From JAGNHS01 sp964609695 (GTDB lineage Bacteria; Bdellovibrionota; UBA2428): a stretch of DNA of 64,000 bases. The notes beneath the pieces are model-generated. The model saw nothing but the letters and a program-made list of their open reading frames with translations, did not search any database and was not told the origin of the DNA. The translations under genes were made by a program, and so were the position numbers. The first letter of the stretch is position 1. Every line of letters starts with the position of its first letter. Where the stretch lies: NCBI GenBank assembly GCA_964609695.1, contig CAZSSP010000001.1, forward strand, positions 124,001 to 188,000, given 5' to 3'. This document shows positions 26,759-35,871 of the stretch, piece after piece.

Positions 26759-27046
26759 ATGCTTGATCGCTCCAGCGTGCACCGAAAGCTCGATGCGAAG
26801 TTCAAGATCGGCGGCGTGGATGCCGCCGATCTGATCGCGGTGCTGCTAGTTGCGGCGCTGATGAATCTGTTCTTCGGTCGGATGAGCATCGGACCCATTT
26901 TCATCTTTGGCATTCCAGGGATTCTATTCGCGGTGCTCTACTACGGAAAACGTGGGAAACCCGATGGATACCTCATGAGTGCCATCAAATTTTATCTCTC
27001 ACCGGGACGAATCAACCCTGGTGAGAAGAAAGACGAGGAAGAATAA
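26759..27046 (+). CDS. VirB3/TrbD-like inner-membrane protein
   Basis: A 95-aa protein with the VirB3 pattern: short basic N-terminus VHRKLDAKFKIGGV, two adjacent hydrophobic segments (LIAVLLVAALMNLFF and IFIFGIPGILFAVLYYG), and an acidic tail. The ATG follows the pilin stop directly. Its stop lies inside the ribosome-site region of the VirB4 gene, indicating coupling. Confidence 0.82.
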   Translation: MLDRSSVHRKLDAKFKIGGVDAADLIAVLLVAALMNLFFGRMSIGPIFIFGIPGILFAVLYYGKRGKPDGYLMSAIKFYLSPGRINPGEKKDEEE

Positions 27047-27054
27047 AAGCGTAC

Positions 27055-29478
27055 ATTCAAGATAGGATTCCGTTTTTCTGCTTTCATGAAGACCTAAGCG
27101 TATTCAAGGACGGATCACTCGGAGTAGGTTTCAAGCTCACTGGTATCGACATCAGTTGCGCAAGCCCTGACGAGATCAATGCTTTTTCAAAGAAAATCGA
27201 AAGCCTCATCATCGGACTTCCCGAAAAGATGCGACTTCAAGTTTTCTACAAACTGACTAACGAAGCTAAAAACATCATTGAAGAACATAGAGGAAGCGCT
27301 GGTGCTGACGACCCTCTTTACTCCCCTATAGCTGAAGCTCGTTACGAGTTCTTCGAGAAGAAAGTTCGAGAGGAAATGCTTTTTGTGCCTGAGATCTACT
27401 TCTTTGTGAGGTCGGATGTACTGGCCATGAAAAAGCGTGGCCTATTTGAGAAAAAGCAAGAGTTCGAGGGCTTTCCGGTCGAGCAATTCACAGCTCACAA
27501 GGAAAAGTTTCTAATCCTGGCTCACCAAATCGAAAGTTCGCTCGCCTCAGCTCGCCTTCAGCCTCGGCGAATGAGTAGCGAGGAGTGCTTTGAGCTTTCG
27601 TTTGGTTACTACAACTTCGAGAGAGCCGAGAGTCTTGGAAAGCCTGGGTATCGAAACCCACTAGAGGCATTGGCTCCGAGTCTTTCCTCGCAGCTCACGA
27701 TGACTCCAATGACAGTTCATAACGATCATTTGGAAGTCGGGCGATATAAGTTCAGAGCGGTATCCATGAACCTTCTGCCGGAGGGGGAAACCTTTTCCTC
27801 GATGGTGGATAGGCTTTCAAAACTACCGTTTCACTTTTGGATGTCTCAAAACATCCTGACGCTTGACCAAAAGAAAGAGATCGAAAAGCTCGAAATGTCT
27901 CGTCGTATTGCTCATTCGATGGTGTCAGGCAGTCAAAACGTCTCTGACATTGAGAGTGAATCGAAATACTCGCAGATTGAAGAGCTGCTTCGTGAACTTA
28001 TGAATGGTTCCGAACGTCTTGTGTCTTCGAGCCTTACGATTATCTATTGGGGAGAGAGTACAGAAGAGCTTGAGAAGAAGTCAGAAGAAATTCTTCGTGC
28101 CTTCCGAGCTATGAACCAAAGCGAAGGACTAGTTGAATCCTTTTCGGCTGAGGACGCCTTCTTTAAGGCTGCACCTCTTGTTTGCGAAGGCTTTCGTCAC
28201 AGAAAGATGAAAAGCTCGAACTGCGCTCACTTGATGCCGCTCTACTCCTGCTGGACAGGGAACAAGCGACCCGTGGTTTTGCTTACCAACCGAGAGGGAA
28301 CGCCTTTCGCAATCGACCCGTTTGCTAAAGAGCTGCCAAACTGGAATGGCCTGGTGTTTGGTGGTTCCGGTGCGGGCAAGAGCTTCACGATCTCGCAACT
28401 AATGCTTCAATTCTGCAATCAGAATCCGAAGCCCAAGATTGTTTGGATCGACAACGGAGCATCGAGCGAAAAGTTGATCGAAGTCATGGATGGCGAGTTT
28501 ATCGACCTCAATCTCAATTCGGGAATTTGCCTGAATATGTTTGATCTTGAAGGTGGAGAGGCAAAGCCCAGTTCATCGAAGATCAAACTCATTCTAGGCT
28601 GTCTTGAATTGATCCTTAAGGACGAAGACAAGCCAGGTCTTCCTAAACGCGAGAAAGCATTACTCGAAGAGAGCATTTTCGATGCGTATAAGAAGTCAGA
28701 CGGCAAAGTGCCGCAACTTTCTGACCTCCGAAAGATTCTAGCGAATCACGGGGTTCTTGAAATGCGAAAACATGCCGATGTCTTGTATTCTTGGACGGGA
28801 GAGACCGCTTACGGTCGAATGCTCGACGGGCAGACGAACGTGAAGCTTGGTAAAGACCTCGTTACCATCGAGATAAAAGGCCTCGATAATCACAGGGAAC
28901 TCAAAGATATCTTCCTTTTGCTTTTCACCTCTTACATCAAAGAAGAGGCAGCACGAGACTTATCTAAGCCTTACCTCCTAATTATCGACGAAGCGCATAG
29001 GCTATTCCTTACCCCCAGCGGAAAGGACTTCGCCATCGAGAGTTACCGCGTATTCCGAAAATACAACGCCGGAATCTGGTGTATCTCGCAGAACTATCGC
29101 GACTTCATGGCCGATCGAGAGCTTGCAGATTCGATGATGCCCAACACAACCAACGTTTTCATTCTGCGACAGCGTAAAATCGACTGGGAGGACTTCAAAA
29201 CCACCTTCGATTTTAACGACGCGCAAGTGGATGCGGTGAAAAGTCTTGAGATCGTCAAAGGAAAATACTCCGAGTTCTTTCTGATGCAAGATGAGAATCA
29301 GGGAGTCGTAAGACTTGAACCTGAGCCGTTGAGCTATTGGATTTGTACGACTGACGGCAATGAAAAGGCGAAAATCGCAGAGCTTCGAGAGAAGCAGCCC
29401 GAAGCGTCTCTAATGGATGTCCTACTTCAGCTTTCTAAAGGAGAAGCATATAAAGTTAACTCAAAAGTGGCGGTTTAG
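27055..29478 (+). CDS. VirB4/TraC-like conjugation ATPase
   Basis: About 807 aa. Walker A GGSGAGKS near residue 436, Walker B LLIIDEAH near 643, and the arginine-rich NVFILRQRK segment mark it as the T4SS assembly ATPase. The conserved N-terminus (RIPFFCFHEDLSVFKDGSLGVGFKL) is encoded upstream of the first ATG (27229), but no ATG, GTG or TTG exists between the in-frame stop at 27022 and that region. The best placed codon is ATT 27055, 13 nt after AGGAAG and 8 nt after the VirB3 stop. Initiation at ATT, or reinitiation, is inferred. Confidence 0.85.
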   Translation: MQDRIPFFCFHEDLSVFKDGSLGVGFKLTGIDISCASPDEINAFSKKIESLIIGLPEKMRLQVFYKLTNEAKNIIEEHRGSAGADDPLYSPIAEARYEFFEKKVREEMLFVPEIYFFVRSDVLAMKKRGLFEKKQEFEGFPVEQFTAHKEKFLILAHQIESSLASARLQPRRMSSEECFELSFGYYNFERAESLGKPGYRNPLEALAPSLSSQLTMTPMTVHNDHLEVGRYKFRAVSMNLLPEGETFSSMVDRLSKLPFHFWMSQNILTLDQKKEIEKLEMSRRIAHSMVSGSQNVSDIESESKYSQIEELLRELMNGSERLVSSSLTIIYWGESTEELEKKSEEILRAFRAMNQSEGLVESFSAEDAFFKAAPLVCEGFRHRKMKSSNCAHLMPLYSCWTGNKRPVVLLTNREGTPFAIDPFAKELPNWNGLVFGGSGAGKSFTISQLMLQFCNQNPKPKIVWIDNGASSEKLIEVMDGEFIDLNLNSGICLNMFDLEGGEAKPSSSKIKLILGCLELILKDEDKPGLPKREKALLEESIFDAYKKSDGKVPQLSDLRKILANHGVLEMRKHADVLYSWTGETAYGRMLDGQTNVKLGKDLVTIEIKGLDNHRELKDIFLLLFTSYIKEEAARDLSKPYLLIIDEAHRLFLTPSGKDFAIESYRVFRKYNAGIWCISQNYRDFMADRELADSMMPNTTNVFILRQRKIDWEDFKTTFDFNDAQVDAVKSLEIVKGKYSEFFLMQDENQGVVRLEPEPLSYWICTTDGNEKAKIAELREKQPEASLMDVLLQLSKGEAYKVNSKVAV

Positions 29479-30145
29479 CGGAATTGTTTTTGCGGCTTGC
29501 GCACTCATCACGCCGGCAGCTCACGCCGACCTATTCGGCGGCGACGTAGCAGTTCTTACCCAAATCTTGGCCGAGCAGATCAAGCAGTATTACCAACTCA
29601 AATCAATCATTGAGAATGGGAAAGGACAGCTTGATCTACTTCGGAACATCAACGCGGGTATAGATAACTCGATTGCGCTCGTGAAGACGCTTCCGATCAA
29701 AGACGAGAAAGTATGGGCAGAGGTGACGCGCTTTGAACAGGCCGTAAATCGCATTCGCGATCTTTATGGGAAAATTCCTCAAAGCCCCGAAGAGGCAGTC
29801 CAGGTGATTCATGACCAAACGGTTGCGGAAAGTTTGAAGATGGCTAACGAGTTCAAGGAGTATTCCACTCAGCAAGAACGAAATTCAGAAGTAATCGCTG
29901 TCCAAGCACGTTTGGCGTCACCAAAAGGTGCCGCAAGGATGCAAGCTGCGACGAGTGCCGAGATTCTTCGTTCGCTATCGCAGCTTTTACGTCTAAATAC
30001 GCAACTTTTGAAACTTCAAAGTGAGCAACTGGCGATGAATAACAAGAAATCAAAGGATGGCGTAGCAAACTTTCAGCGAGTGAATGGCGATCTTGGACGG
30101 GGCTTCAACAACTTCAAGCCAGACATGAACCTTACGAGATTCTAA
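29417..30145 (+). CDS. VirB5/TrbJ-like secreted T4SS protein
   Basis: A periplasmic protein whose signal KLTQKWRFSGIVFAACALITPAAHA is followed by DLFGG and a long helical body with QQYY/QLKSI-type repeats, as in VirB5/TrbJ. The listed ATG overlaps VirB4 by 62 nt and has no ribosome site. ATA at 29450 is 6 nt after AAAGGAG and would give a textbook signal peptide starting with Lys-Leu-Thr, so it is the likelier start (231 aa). Confidence 0.75.
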   Translation: MSYFSFLKEKHIKLTQKWRFSGIVFAACALITPAAHADLFGGDVAVLTQILAEQIKQYYQLKSIIENGKGQLDLLRNINAGIDNSIALVKTLPIKDEKVWAEVTRFEQAVNRIRDLYGKIPQSPEEAVQVIHDQTVAESLKMANEFKEYSTQQERNSEVIAVQARLASPKGAARMQAATSAEILRSLSQLLRLNTQLLKLQSEQLAMNNKKSKDGVANFQRVNGDLGRGFNNFKPDMNLTRF

Positions 30146-30146
30146 A

Positions 30147-31115
30147 TTGTTTGAATTTCTTAAGGGGGTCGGCGCGGAGCTGCGTGGAAATCTCATTGAG
30201 GTTTACTGGGTGCTACTTGTGCCGCTTGTTGTGTTCTTGCTCGTCCTTGAGCTCATAAAGTCTGAGAGTCCAAACGTAAAAGAAATCGTAAGGCGTATTT
30301 TCATTTCCGTACTTCTCCTTCTAACCTTTGACTGGGCTGTAGATGCAGTTGCAACCATCGGTGACGCAGTGACGACGCGAATTGATGGACTGAATAAACT
30401 ATCTGAGGTTCTAGCGCATCTTTCGCCGAGCCAAGACCAAGGAAGTAACTTGTTCAGCCTGAAAGACACGGCCATGTATGTATTCAGCCTTGCTGCGTAC
30501 ATCATTGCTTATGTCGGCTTCTTTACGGCTACCGCTCTCACGCACTTCATCTGGACAATTCTCTATGTTTGTAGCCCACTCATGATCTTGATGTATGTAA
30601 GTCCAAAGACCTCACACATCACGATGAGTCTCTACAAGGGGCTTGTTCAAGTTGTCGTATGGAGAATCCTATATTCGATCCTAGGAGTTCTGCTACTGAA
30701 GCTTGCCCTACAATCGAAACTAAATACGGATGCGACAGGCTTGGAGGACTATCTTCTAGCGCTCGTAGTGAATCTTTGTATCGGAATCTCGATGCTATTC
30801 ATTCCAGTTGCAACGAAATCATTGATTGGTGATGGACTAAATTCACTCGCGACAACGCTTGCGATGGCTCCAGCGGTTTTAGCAGCGGGATCGGTCAAGA
30901 TTGCGGCTATGAAAGCGGGGGCAAAAACTGCGGTAGGTACGAAAGACTTTGCAAAATTTGCAGCAAAGCCTGTCACGAATCCTATCGCAGGTCGCTTCCA
31001 GCTCATGAAAGAGCGTCTCACGCCTAAAGTTGATTCCATCAAAAAGGACTACTCCTCGATTGGGCTTCCAAAAGAACTAAAAGAGAGAAAGGAAAGCAAA
31101 ACGTATAAAAAATAA
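30147..31115 (+). CDS. VirB6/TrbL-like polytopic membrane protein
   Basis: A 322-aa protein with at least five hydrophobic segments (VYWVLLVPLVVFLLVLELI, ISVLLLLTFDWAVDAV, TAMYVFSLAAYIIAYVGFFTA, LIWTILYVCSPLMILMYV and others) and a basic C-terminal tail, the layout of the inner-membrane channel component VirB6/TrbL. TTG start one base after the VirB5 stop; the ribosome site is weak. Its stop overlaps the next ATG. Confidence 0.8.
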   Translation: MFEFLKGVGAELRGNLIEVYWVLLVPLVVFLLVLELIKSESPNVKEIVRRIFISVLLLLTFDWAVDAVATIGDAVTTRIDGLNKLSEVLAHLSPSQDQGSNLFSLKDTAMYVFSLAAYIIAYVGFFTATALTHFIWTILYVCSPLMILMYVSPKTSHITMSLYKGLVQVVVWRILYSILGVLLLKLALQSKLNTDATGLEDYLLALVVNLCIGISMLFIPVATKSLIGDGLNSLATTLAMAPAVLAAGSVKIAAMKAGAKTAVGTKDFAKFAAKPVTNPIAGRFQLMKERLTPKVDSIKKDYSSIGLPKELKERKESKTYKK

Positions 31116-31714
31116 TGATTACTAAAAAATCCAAGGAGGAAAACACGGTATCAAACATCTGGGCCGTGCAGGAGAACTTGATCCACTTTTACAAAATGGT
31201 GGCAATTGGCAGTGCTGGGCTTTCGCTCTTCATTCTAATTTTCACCATAATGGCGTACTTCCGCGATCCGATTGTTGTCGTGCGCACAGGTGGAACGCAG
31301 GAGTTCTATGCAACTGCAAGGTCTGATGTGACCGTGGAGAAGAAGGACGTTGATAATTTCATCAAGGAGTATCTAAAGGCACTCTTCGTTTGGGAGTCAT
31401 TTGATCCCGACACTCTGGGTTCCGAGATTCGGCCATATTCCGAAGAGGGACTTGTGCCCAAAGTTCTTGCCACGCAGACCCAGAAGTTCGGCAAGATCAG
31501 GGATAAGAAAATCTCCCAGGATATTTCCTTCGTGAAAGTCAGCGTTCTTGAGGACCGAGTTACTTGTTCGTTTCTTCGTATCCTGAAAGTCGAAGGCATT
31601 CCCTTAGTAGTGCCAACACAACTCACCTTCGCGCTAATTCAAGGCTCAAGAACTACGGCAAATCCGATGGGCGTCTATGTTTCCGGCATTTCGGAGAGTG
31701 AAAATGCAAAATAG
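31115..31714 (+). CDS. VirB8/TraE-like T4SS protein
   Basis: A 199-aa bitopic protein: short cytoplasmic N-terminus, one TM helix (VAIGSAGLSLFILIFTIMAYF), then a periplasmic NTF2-like domain. The ATG used overlaps the preceding stop, but the best ribosome site, AAGGAGG at 31133-31139, stands 5 nt before ACG 31145; a start there would give a 189-aa protein with a normal VirB8 N-terminus. Order between VirB6 and VirB9 supports the call. Confidence 0.75.
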   Translation: MITKKSKEENTVSNIWAVQENLIHFYKMVAIGSAGLSLFILIFTIMAYFRDPIVVVRTGGTQEFYATARSDVTVEKKDVDNFIKEYLKALFVWESFDPDTLGSEIRPYSEEGLVPKVLATQTQKFGKIRDKKISQDISFVKVSVLEDRVTCSFLRILKVEGIPLVVPTQLTFALIQGSRTTANPMGVYVSGISESENAK

Positions 31715-32444
31715 AGCATTCGTTTTCATGGTGCTGGTTTGGAGTGCGTTAGCGTTTGCCGATCAGCCTGGCGATAAGCGCACGATTCTTACTTCCGGCG
31801 AGAAGGTGCATCGAATTGGCTTCAGCCTAGGACAATCCACGGTCCTATACTTAGGCTTTAAGCCGGAAACGGTGATTTGCGGAAACAAGAACTACTTCAA
31901 CATCGAAAAGATCAAGGAAGGTGTGACGATCCAGCCGCTTGCAAACTTCGCAACGAATCTGAGCATTTTGGACAAGGACAGGCGCTACCTGTTCTATCTA
32001 GTTCCCGCATCTGGAAGGAATGTAGATTCCTTTGTCGATGTGAAATGGGTTCCTGCGAGTGAGGTGCTACCGGTCGAGAAACTGAGCAGCACTTATTCAA
32101 CGAAGATTTCGGAAATCAAAAGCCGAATTCGAGTCACCAAGACCATTGAGCTAACAGTTCTAAGGCAGAAGGCAGTTGATGGTAGTAGCCGAAGGATTTT
32201 CGAAATTGAGCTGAATAATACTAGCGGTGAACCAATCAAAACAGAGGAAATCGCGGTCATTGCAATGCTTGGCAAGACTGCCCCTCGCGGCCAAGCGGTT
32301 GTCTGGGAAGACGACGAGGTTCGTAACAAGAAAAAACTTCTTGGGCGTCTCATCGTACCCGCAACAATCTCCAAATCATTTGATTTGGTCGTTCGCTATA
32401 GAGGCAATGACACTCGAATGAAAATCAGTGGAGGTTTTCGTTGA
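31704..32444 (+). CDS. VirB9/TrbG-like T4SS outer-core protein
   Basis: A 246-aa protein with a signal peptide (MQNRAFVFMVLVWSALAFA) and an all-beta body. N-terminal part has the pattern EKVHRIGFSLGQSTVLYLGFKPETV seen in VirB9/TraK proteins. The ATG at 31704 follows GGAGAG and overlaps the VirB8 end by 11 nt. It lies directly before the VirB10-like gene. Confidence 0.72.
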   Translation: MQNRAFVFMVLVWSALAFADQPGDKRTILTSGEKVHRIGFSLGQSTVLYLGFKPETVICGNKNYFNIEKIKEGVTIQPLANFATNLSILDKDRRYLFYLVPASGRNVDSFVDVKWVPASEVLPVEKLSSTYSTKISEIKSRIRVTKTIELTVLRQKAVDGSSRRIFEIELNNTSGEPIKTEEIAVIAMLGKTAPRGQAVVWEDDEVRNKKKLLGRLIVPATISKSFDLVVRYRGNDTRMKISGGFR

Positions 32445-33379
32445 GCTTCAGAGACAAGCTGAAAGGATTTTGGACAAAGACGAAGGCGTATTTTTTCATC
32501 GAAAGTGGTGGAAAGAAATCGCTTAGTCCCAAGCGTGCAGGAATCGCTGGAGGGAGCCTAGTGCTCCTTCTGGCGGGCCTTGGGGCTGTTTTTTCTCCTC
32601 CAAAAGATACAACTTTCTACACGCAAAGTACAAGTCCTCCATTGGACGATGATGCAAAGGAAGCTTCAACTGAGTCTACACCGAGTGAAGTGCAGGGCAT
32701 TTTTAATGGCGGCACACAACAGCTTGCTGAACAGCGTAAGCGTGAGGCAGCGCTTAGAAAAAATGCCGTTCGCATTAAATACTTTGCTCCGCAGGTAATT
32801 GGAGTTGCAAGCAAGGGACCGAAAGCAATCAGGACGGGAGCAAAGCTTTTGGGCTTTCTTCTTACGTCGATTGATACCCGAGAACCTTCACTTGTCAGCG
32901 TGCTCTTACCTAGAGGAGGTGTTTCCGATTCGGGTGTTGAGATTCCAAAGGATTCCGTTCTTATGGGCAACTTTGCGTATCGCGGCGGAGGAGAAAAAGT
33001 TCAGCTTAGTTTCGCGAGGCTCGATACGCCAGATGGAGATTCGATCAAGATTTCTGCCATTGGACTCGATGTTGCAGATTATACGGCTGGAGTTCGGGGC
33101 AAAGTCTTCTCGGACAATACGGTGAAGCTTGCTTCAAGCCTTGGACTTACGATGGCAGCCAGCATGACGGATGTTCTGACCGAGCGAGAAGCACTTTCTC
33201 AGTTCGGATATGCGGAAGCAAAGCCCACTATGAAGAACGCACTTCTTCAGGGGATTTCCGGAGCCGCAAAGGAACAGGCCGGTAGAACGGCTGAGGAGAT
33301 TAATTCAAAGCAGGATTACGTCGTGATTCCGAAAGGTAACGAAGTGATCGTTCAACTAACAGAGGATTTCACACAATAA
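32441..33379 (+). CDS. VirB10/TrbI-like T4SS core protein
   Basis: A 312-aa protein. Cytoplasmic basic N-terminus, TM helix at about 33-50 (AGIAGGSLVLLLAGLGAVF), a linker, and the TrbI/VirB10 beta-barrel domain (PKDSVLMGNFAYRGGGEKVQLSFARLD ... YVVIPKGNEVIVQL). TTG start with GGAGG at 6 nt. The proline-rich linker typical of VirB10 is short here. Confidence 0.82.
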   Translation: MSFRDKLKGFWTKTKAYFFIESGGKKSLSPKRAGIAGGSLVLLLAGLGAVFSPPKDTTFYTQSTSPPLDDDAKEASTESTPSEVQGIFNGGTQQLAEQRKREAALRKNAVRIKYFAPQVIGVASKGPKAIRTGAKLLGFLLTSIDTREPSLVSVLLPRGGVSDSGVEIPKDSVLMGNFAYRGGGEKVQLSFARLDTPDGDSIKISAIGLDVADYTAGVRGKVFSDNTVKLASSLGLTMAASMTDVLTEREALSQFGYAEAKPTMKNALLQGISGAAKEQAGRTAEEINSKQDYVVIPKGNEVIVQLTEDFTQ

Positions 33380-33417
33380 GTCAAAAACCAAATGAAAGGG
33401 ACAACCTGACCCGTCTT

Positions 33418-34905
33418 GTGGTCGGGTTGTCGGTGGTCTTTTGGATTTTCATATTCAATGCGACTCGCGCGATTTTCAAGCGATCATTCTGGTCTCTTGA
33501 GGCAAAAATTATCTGGGGAAGCTATACGGTGGCGGCGACAGCCATAGTGTTCTCACCTAGATGGAACCTCCCTAGGATTCTCTACTCACTTTCCAGCAAC
33601 GAGTATCTCCAGGGCTTCGCTAAGTTCGTGTATCTGCACATTCCAAACTACGTTCAAGCTTTGCTGATTCCTCTTCCGCTTTTTCTGTATGCTTTCGCAA
33701 CAGAGCTTCCGGGGGTCATTAGAAAACGCAAGATGGAAAACTCCCTCAAGCACTTGGGACTTAAATCACCCACTGGGCTTGAACCAAAGGTAATTGGCGT
33801 AGAAAGGCTCAGCGAAAGTAAAACCAAAATTAGCGTGCAGTCAGTTGGGATCGACATTGCAAGTTTCCAATCAAAGAAAGGAACAATTGAGGCCAGCCTC
33901 AACAAGATCGTGCAGGAGGTTCGGCAAAGTCCGACGAGTAAACAGATCGTTGAAATTATCGCGTCCGACAAAGAACTTCCTAAGATGGTCCGTTTTGATA
34001 CGGTGTCAGAGAAGCTTTCACGGCCCTATACGTTCCTTGTCGGCGAAGCCAATAGTGGCTTCATGACGGGAGATTTGCGCGAACTTCATCATATGCTGAT
34101 TGCGGGCTCCACGGGTGGAGGTAAGAGTGTTTTCTTCAAACAAGCACTCATCGGAATCCTAAAAAGCTCGAAATACATTCAGCTCTATCTGATCGACCTT
34201 AAGCGTGGCGTAGAAATGAAGCTCTTTGAAACACTTCCCAATGCTCATATTGCGAAGGAGGTTCCAGAAGCACTTGATTGTCTTCGGAAGGTCGTAGCGG
34301 AAATGGATCGACGCTTTGTGTACCTGGAGAAAAAGGGATTTACAGAGATTGATTCTGAGCGGGACAAGCTCGACAGAATCGTTGTAGGCGTTGATGAGGC
34401 TTCTGTACTTTTCACGGTCGAGCGTACCGCTCAATTCAACAAAGAGAATGCACACGAAGCTAGAGAGCTAACGGATAAGTTGACCAAACTTGGACGGGCT
34501 GCCGGAATTCATGTGATCCTTGCAACGCAAAAAGTAACCAAGGAAACCGTGGATACGCGAGTTCAAACAAACGTCCATGCGAAGATCTGCTTTCGAGTTA
34601 ACACAATCGCAAGCTCAATGACTGTCCTTGGAAACAAGATGGCTGCCGAACTTCCAGAGATCAAAGGTCGAGGTATATGGTCGGTTGGCAGCAATGACGT
34701 TGAAGTCCAAGTGCCATTTCTAAGCCATGAGGAAGCAGCCGACGAGATTGCACATCTATCTCAAAAGTTTTCCGAAGGACAGAAGTCGAATTTCCAAAAA
34801 ATGCTAACCGATACGGATGAATTGAAAAAAGAAGGAGTCGTCGAGAACATTAAAGACCTCGATTCGAGCGAGGAGAATGCAAAATTGGTGATGAATGCCA
34901 CTTGA
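33418..34905 (+). CDS. FtsK/SpoIIIE-type DNA translocase, probable coupling protein
   Basis: A 495-aa protein with N-terminal TM segments (LSVVFWIFIFNATRAIF; YVQALLIPLPLFLYAFAT), then an FtsK-like motor: Walker A AGSTGGGKS, Walker B IVVGVDEAS, and the GRAAGIHVILATQ motif. FtsK-type coupling proteins replace VirD4 in some integrative elements. The GTG listed is 18 nt beyond the ribosome site; CTG 33406, 5 nt after AAAGGG and overlapping the stop of a 5-codon mini-ORF (33392-33409) as CTGA, is a better placed start. Confidence 0.85.
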   Translation: MVGLSVVFWIFIFNATRAIFKRSFWSLEAKIIWGSYTVAATAIVFSPRWNLPRILYSLSSNEYLQGFAKFVYLHIPNYVQALLIPLPLFLYAFATELPGVIRKRKMENSLKHLGLKSPTGLEPKVIGVERLSESKTKISVQSVGIDIASFQSKKGTIEASLNKIVQEVRQSPTSKQIVEIIASDKELPKMVRFDTVSEKLSRPYTFLVGEANSGFMTGDLRELHHMLIAGSTGGGKSVFFKQALIGILKSSKYIQLYLIDLKRGVEMKLFETLPNAHIAKEVPEALDCLRKVVAEMDRRFVYLEKKGFTEIDSERDKLDRIVVGVDEASVLFTVERTAQFNKENAHEARELTDKLTKLGRAAGIHVILATQKVTKETVDTRVQTNVHAKICFRVNTIASSMTVLGNKMAAELPEIKGRGIWSVGSNDVEVQVPFLSHEEAADEIAHLSQKFSEGQKSNFQKMLTDTDELKKEGVVENIKDLDSSEENAKLVMNAT

Positions 34906-35638
34906 ACTTCAGCAAAGAGATGTAGAGCTGATGCGATTTGTATTCGCTCATAGAGTCGTTAGCACCTCTCAGATATGGCGAAAATTTTTTCCTGGTAAAG
35001 ATAAGTCAACGCTGTCCCTGCGACTCAAACGCTTGCGAAAAGAAGGATACTTAAAATCAGCAATGATGCCAATTAAGGGTGAGTATGCTGAACGCTACTA
35101 CCTGCCGAGCGAGAAATCATATGAACTTGTGCGGCACCATTGGGGCTTTGAGATCGACAAGCCGCTTTACAAAAGTGAATCACTCACACACGACATGCAT
35201 ATTGTTGATGTTGCGCTACGCTTTGAGAAGCTAACTCAGTTTAGAAAGCTTCTTCCAGAAAATCTTCTACAGTCATCCTCTTCTTTGATTCACGATGAGT
35301 TTCTAGGTGATTTAGTGAAAGCGCAGTCTGACGGGGCTCTGTATGTCTCAGGCAAGAGTGGAAGGGATCACCTGCTTGCACTCGAAGTGGAGCTGAGTGA
35401 CAAAAGTGTTGATCGGTACAGAAGTAAACTTAGCTCCTACTACTTGGCAAAAAGGATCACAGGCGTTCTTTATATCTGTTCGGATCAAAGGGTTATTGCT
35501 CCGTTGGTAAAGGCAGATGAGGAAGTTCGCAAAGATCGAAACTCCGTTTTGTACTTTGCGCTCGAAGCTGATGCACTTGCCGATTGCGAAAGAATCACCT
35601 TCAGAAACGCAAAAAGCGGAAGCTTTGATCTTAGATAG
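34895..35638 (+). CDS. Replication-relaxation family protein
   Basis: A 247-aa protein with N-terminal winged helix (DVELMRFVFAHRVVSTSQIWRKFFPGKDKSTLSLRLKRLRKEGYLKS) and a C-terminal domain with DHLLALEVELSDKSVDRYRSKLSSY, as in the Replic_Relax (PF13814) family found beside FtsK-like coupling proteins in integrative elements. Overlaps the coupling-protein gene. No classical relaxase was found, so this is the best candidate for DNA processing at the transfer origin. Confidence 0.75.
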   Translation: MPLELQQRDVELMRFVFAHRVVSTSQIWRKFFPGKDKSTLSLRLKRLRKEGYLKSAMMPIKGEYAERYYLPSEKSYELVRHHWGFEIDKPLYKSESLTHDMHIVDVALRFEKLTQFRKLLPENLLQSSSSLIHDEFLGDLVKAQSDGALYVSGKSGRDHLLALEVELSDKSVDRYRSKLSSYYLAKRITGVLYICSDQRVIAPLVKADEEVRKDRNSVLYFALEADALADCERITFRNAKSGSFDLR

Positions 35639-35650
35639 TAAGACCTCAAC

Positions 35651-35693
35651 TGGTTTGTAGCCCTACAAACGAAATGCAAATTGGTTTGTAGGG
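35651..35693. promoter_or_regulatory. Direct and inverted repeats after replication-relaxation gene (possible oriT or operator)
   Basis: TGGTTTGTAG occurs at 35651 and again at 35682 (31 bp apart). The first is part of an inverted repeat GTTTGTA-gccc-TACAAAC (35653-35670). It is just past the putative DNA-processing gene in the 132-bp non-coding stretch before the small ORF. An origin of transfer or a regulator site would both fit; there is no direct evidence for either. Confidence 0.4.
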
Positions 35694-35770
35694 TGACTTG
35701 CAGCAAACGTGCAGAATAATTGAAAAAGCTTTGGGGAATTGTGAAGGGGGTCGGAAATATAGAGAGTGAG

Positions 35771-35869
35771 ATGATTTATTTGATTTTTTGTTGGGTTTTC
35801 GTGGGCGTTTTGGCGAGGTGGTCGTTGGAAGATGGAAGGAAAGAGAAACAAACAAACTATAAGGAGTAA
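35771..35869 (+). CDS. Tiny membrane protein coupled to downstream lipoprotein
   Basis: A 32-aa frame MIYLIFCWVFVGVLARWSLE followed by a charged tail. One TM helix with positive-inside tail. GAGAG lies 5-9 nt before the ATG. Its stop (35867-35869) lies 2 nt before the ATT start of the lipoprotein gene whose ribosome site it contains, so translational coupling is likely. No family; may be a transfer accessory protein. Confidence 0.4.
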   Translation: MIYLIFCWVFVGVLARWSLEDGRKEKQTNYKE

Positions 35870-35871
35870 CT

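Noticed and set aside
27020..27060. Programmed -1 frameshift joining VirB3 and VirB4
   Set aside because: The frame offset is -1, and VirB3-VirB4 fusions exist, but no slippery heptamer is present near the overlap; near-cognate initiation fits better.
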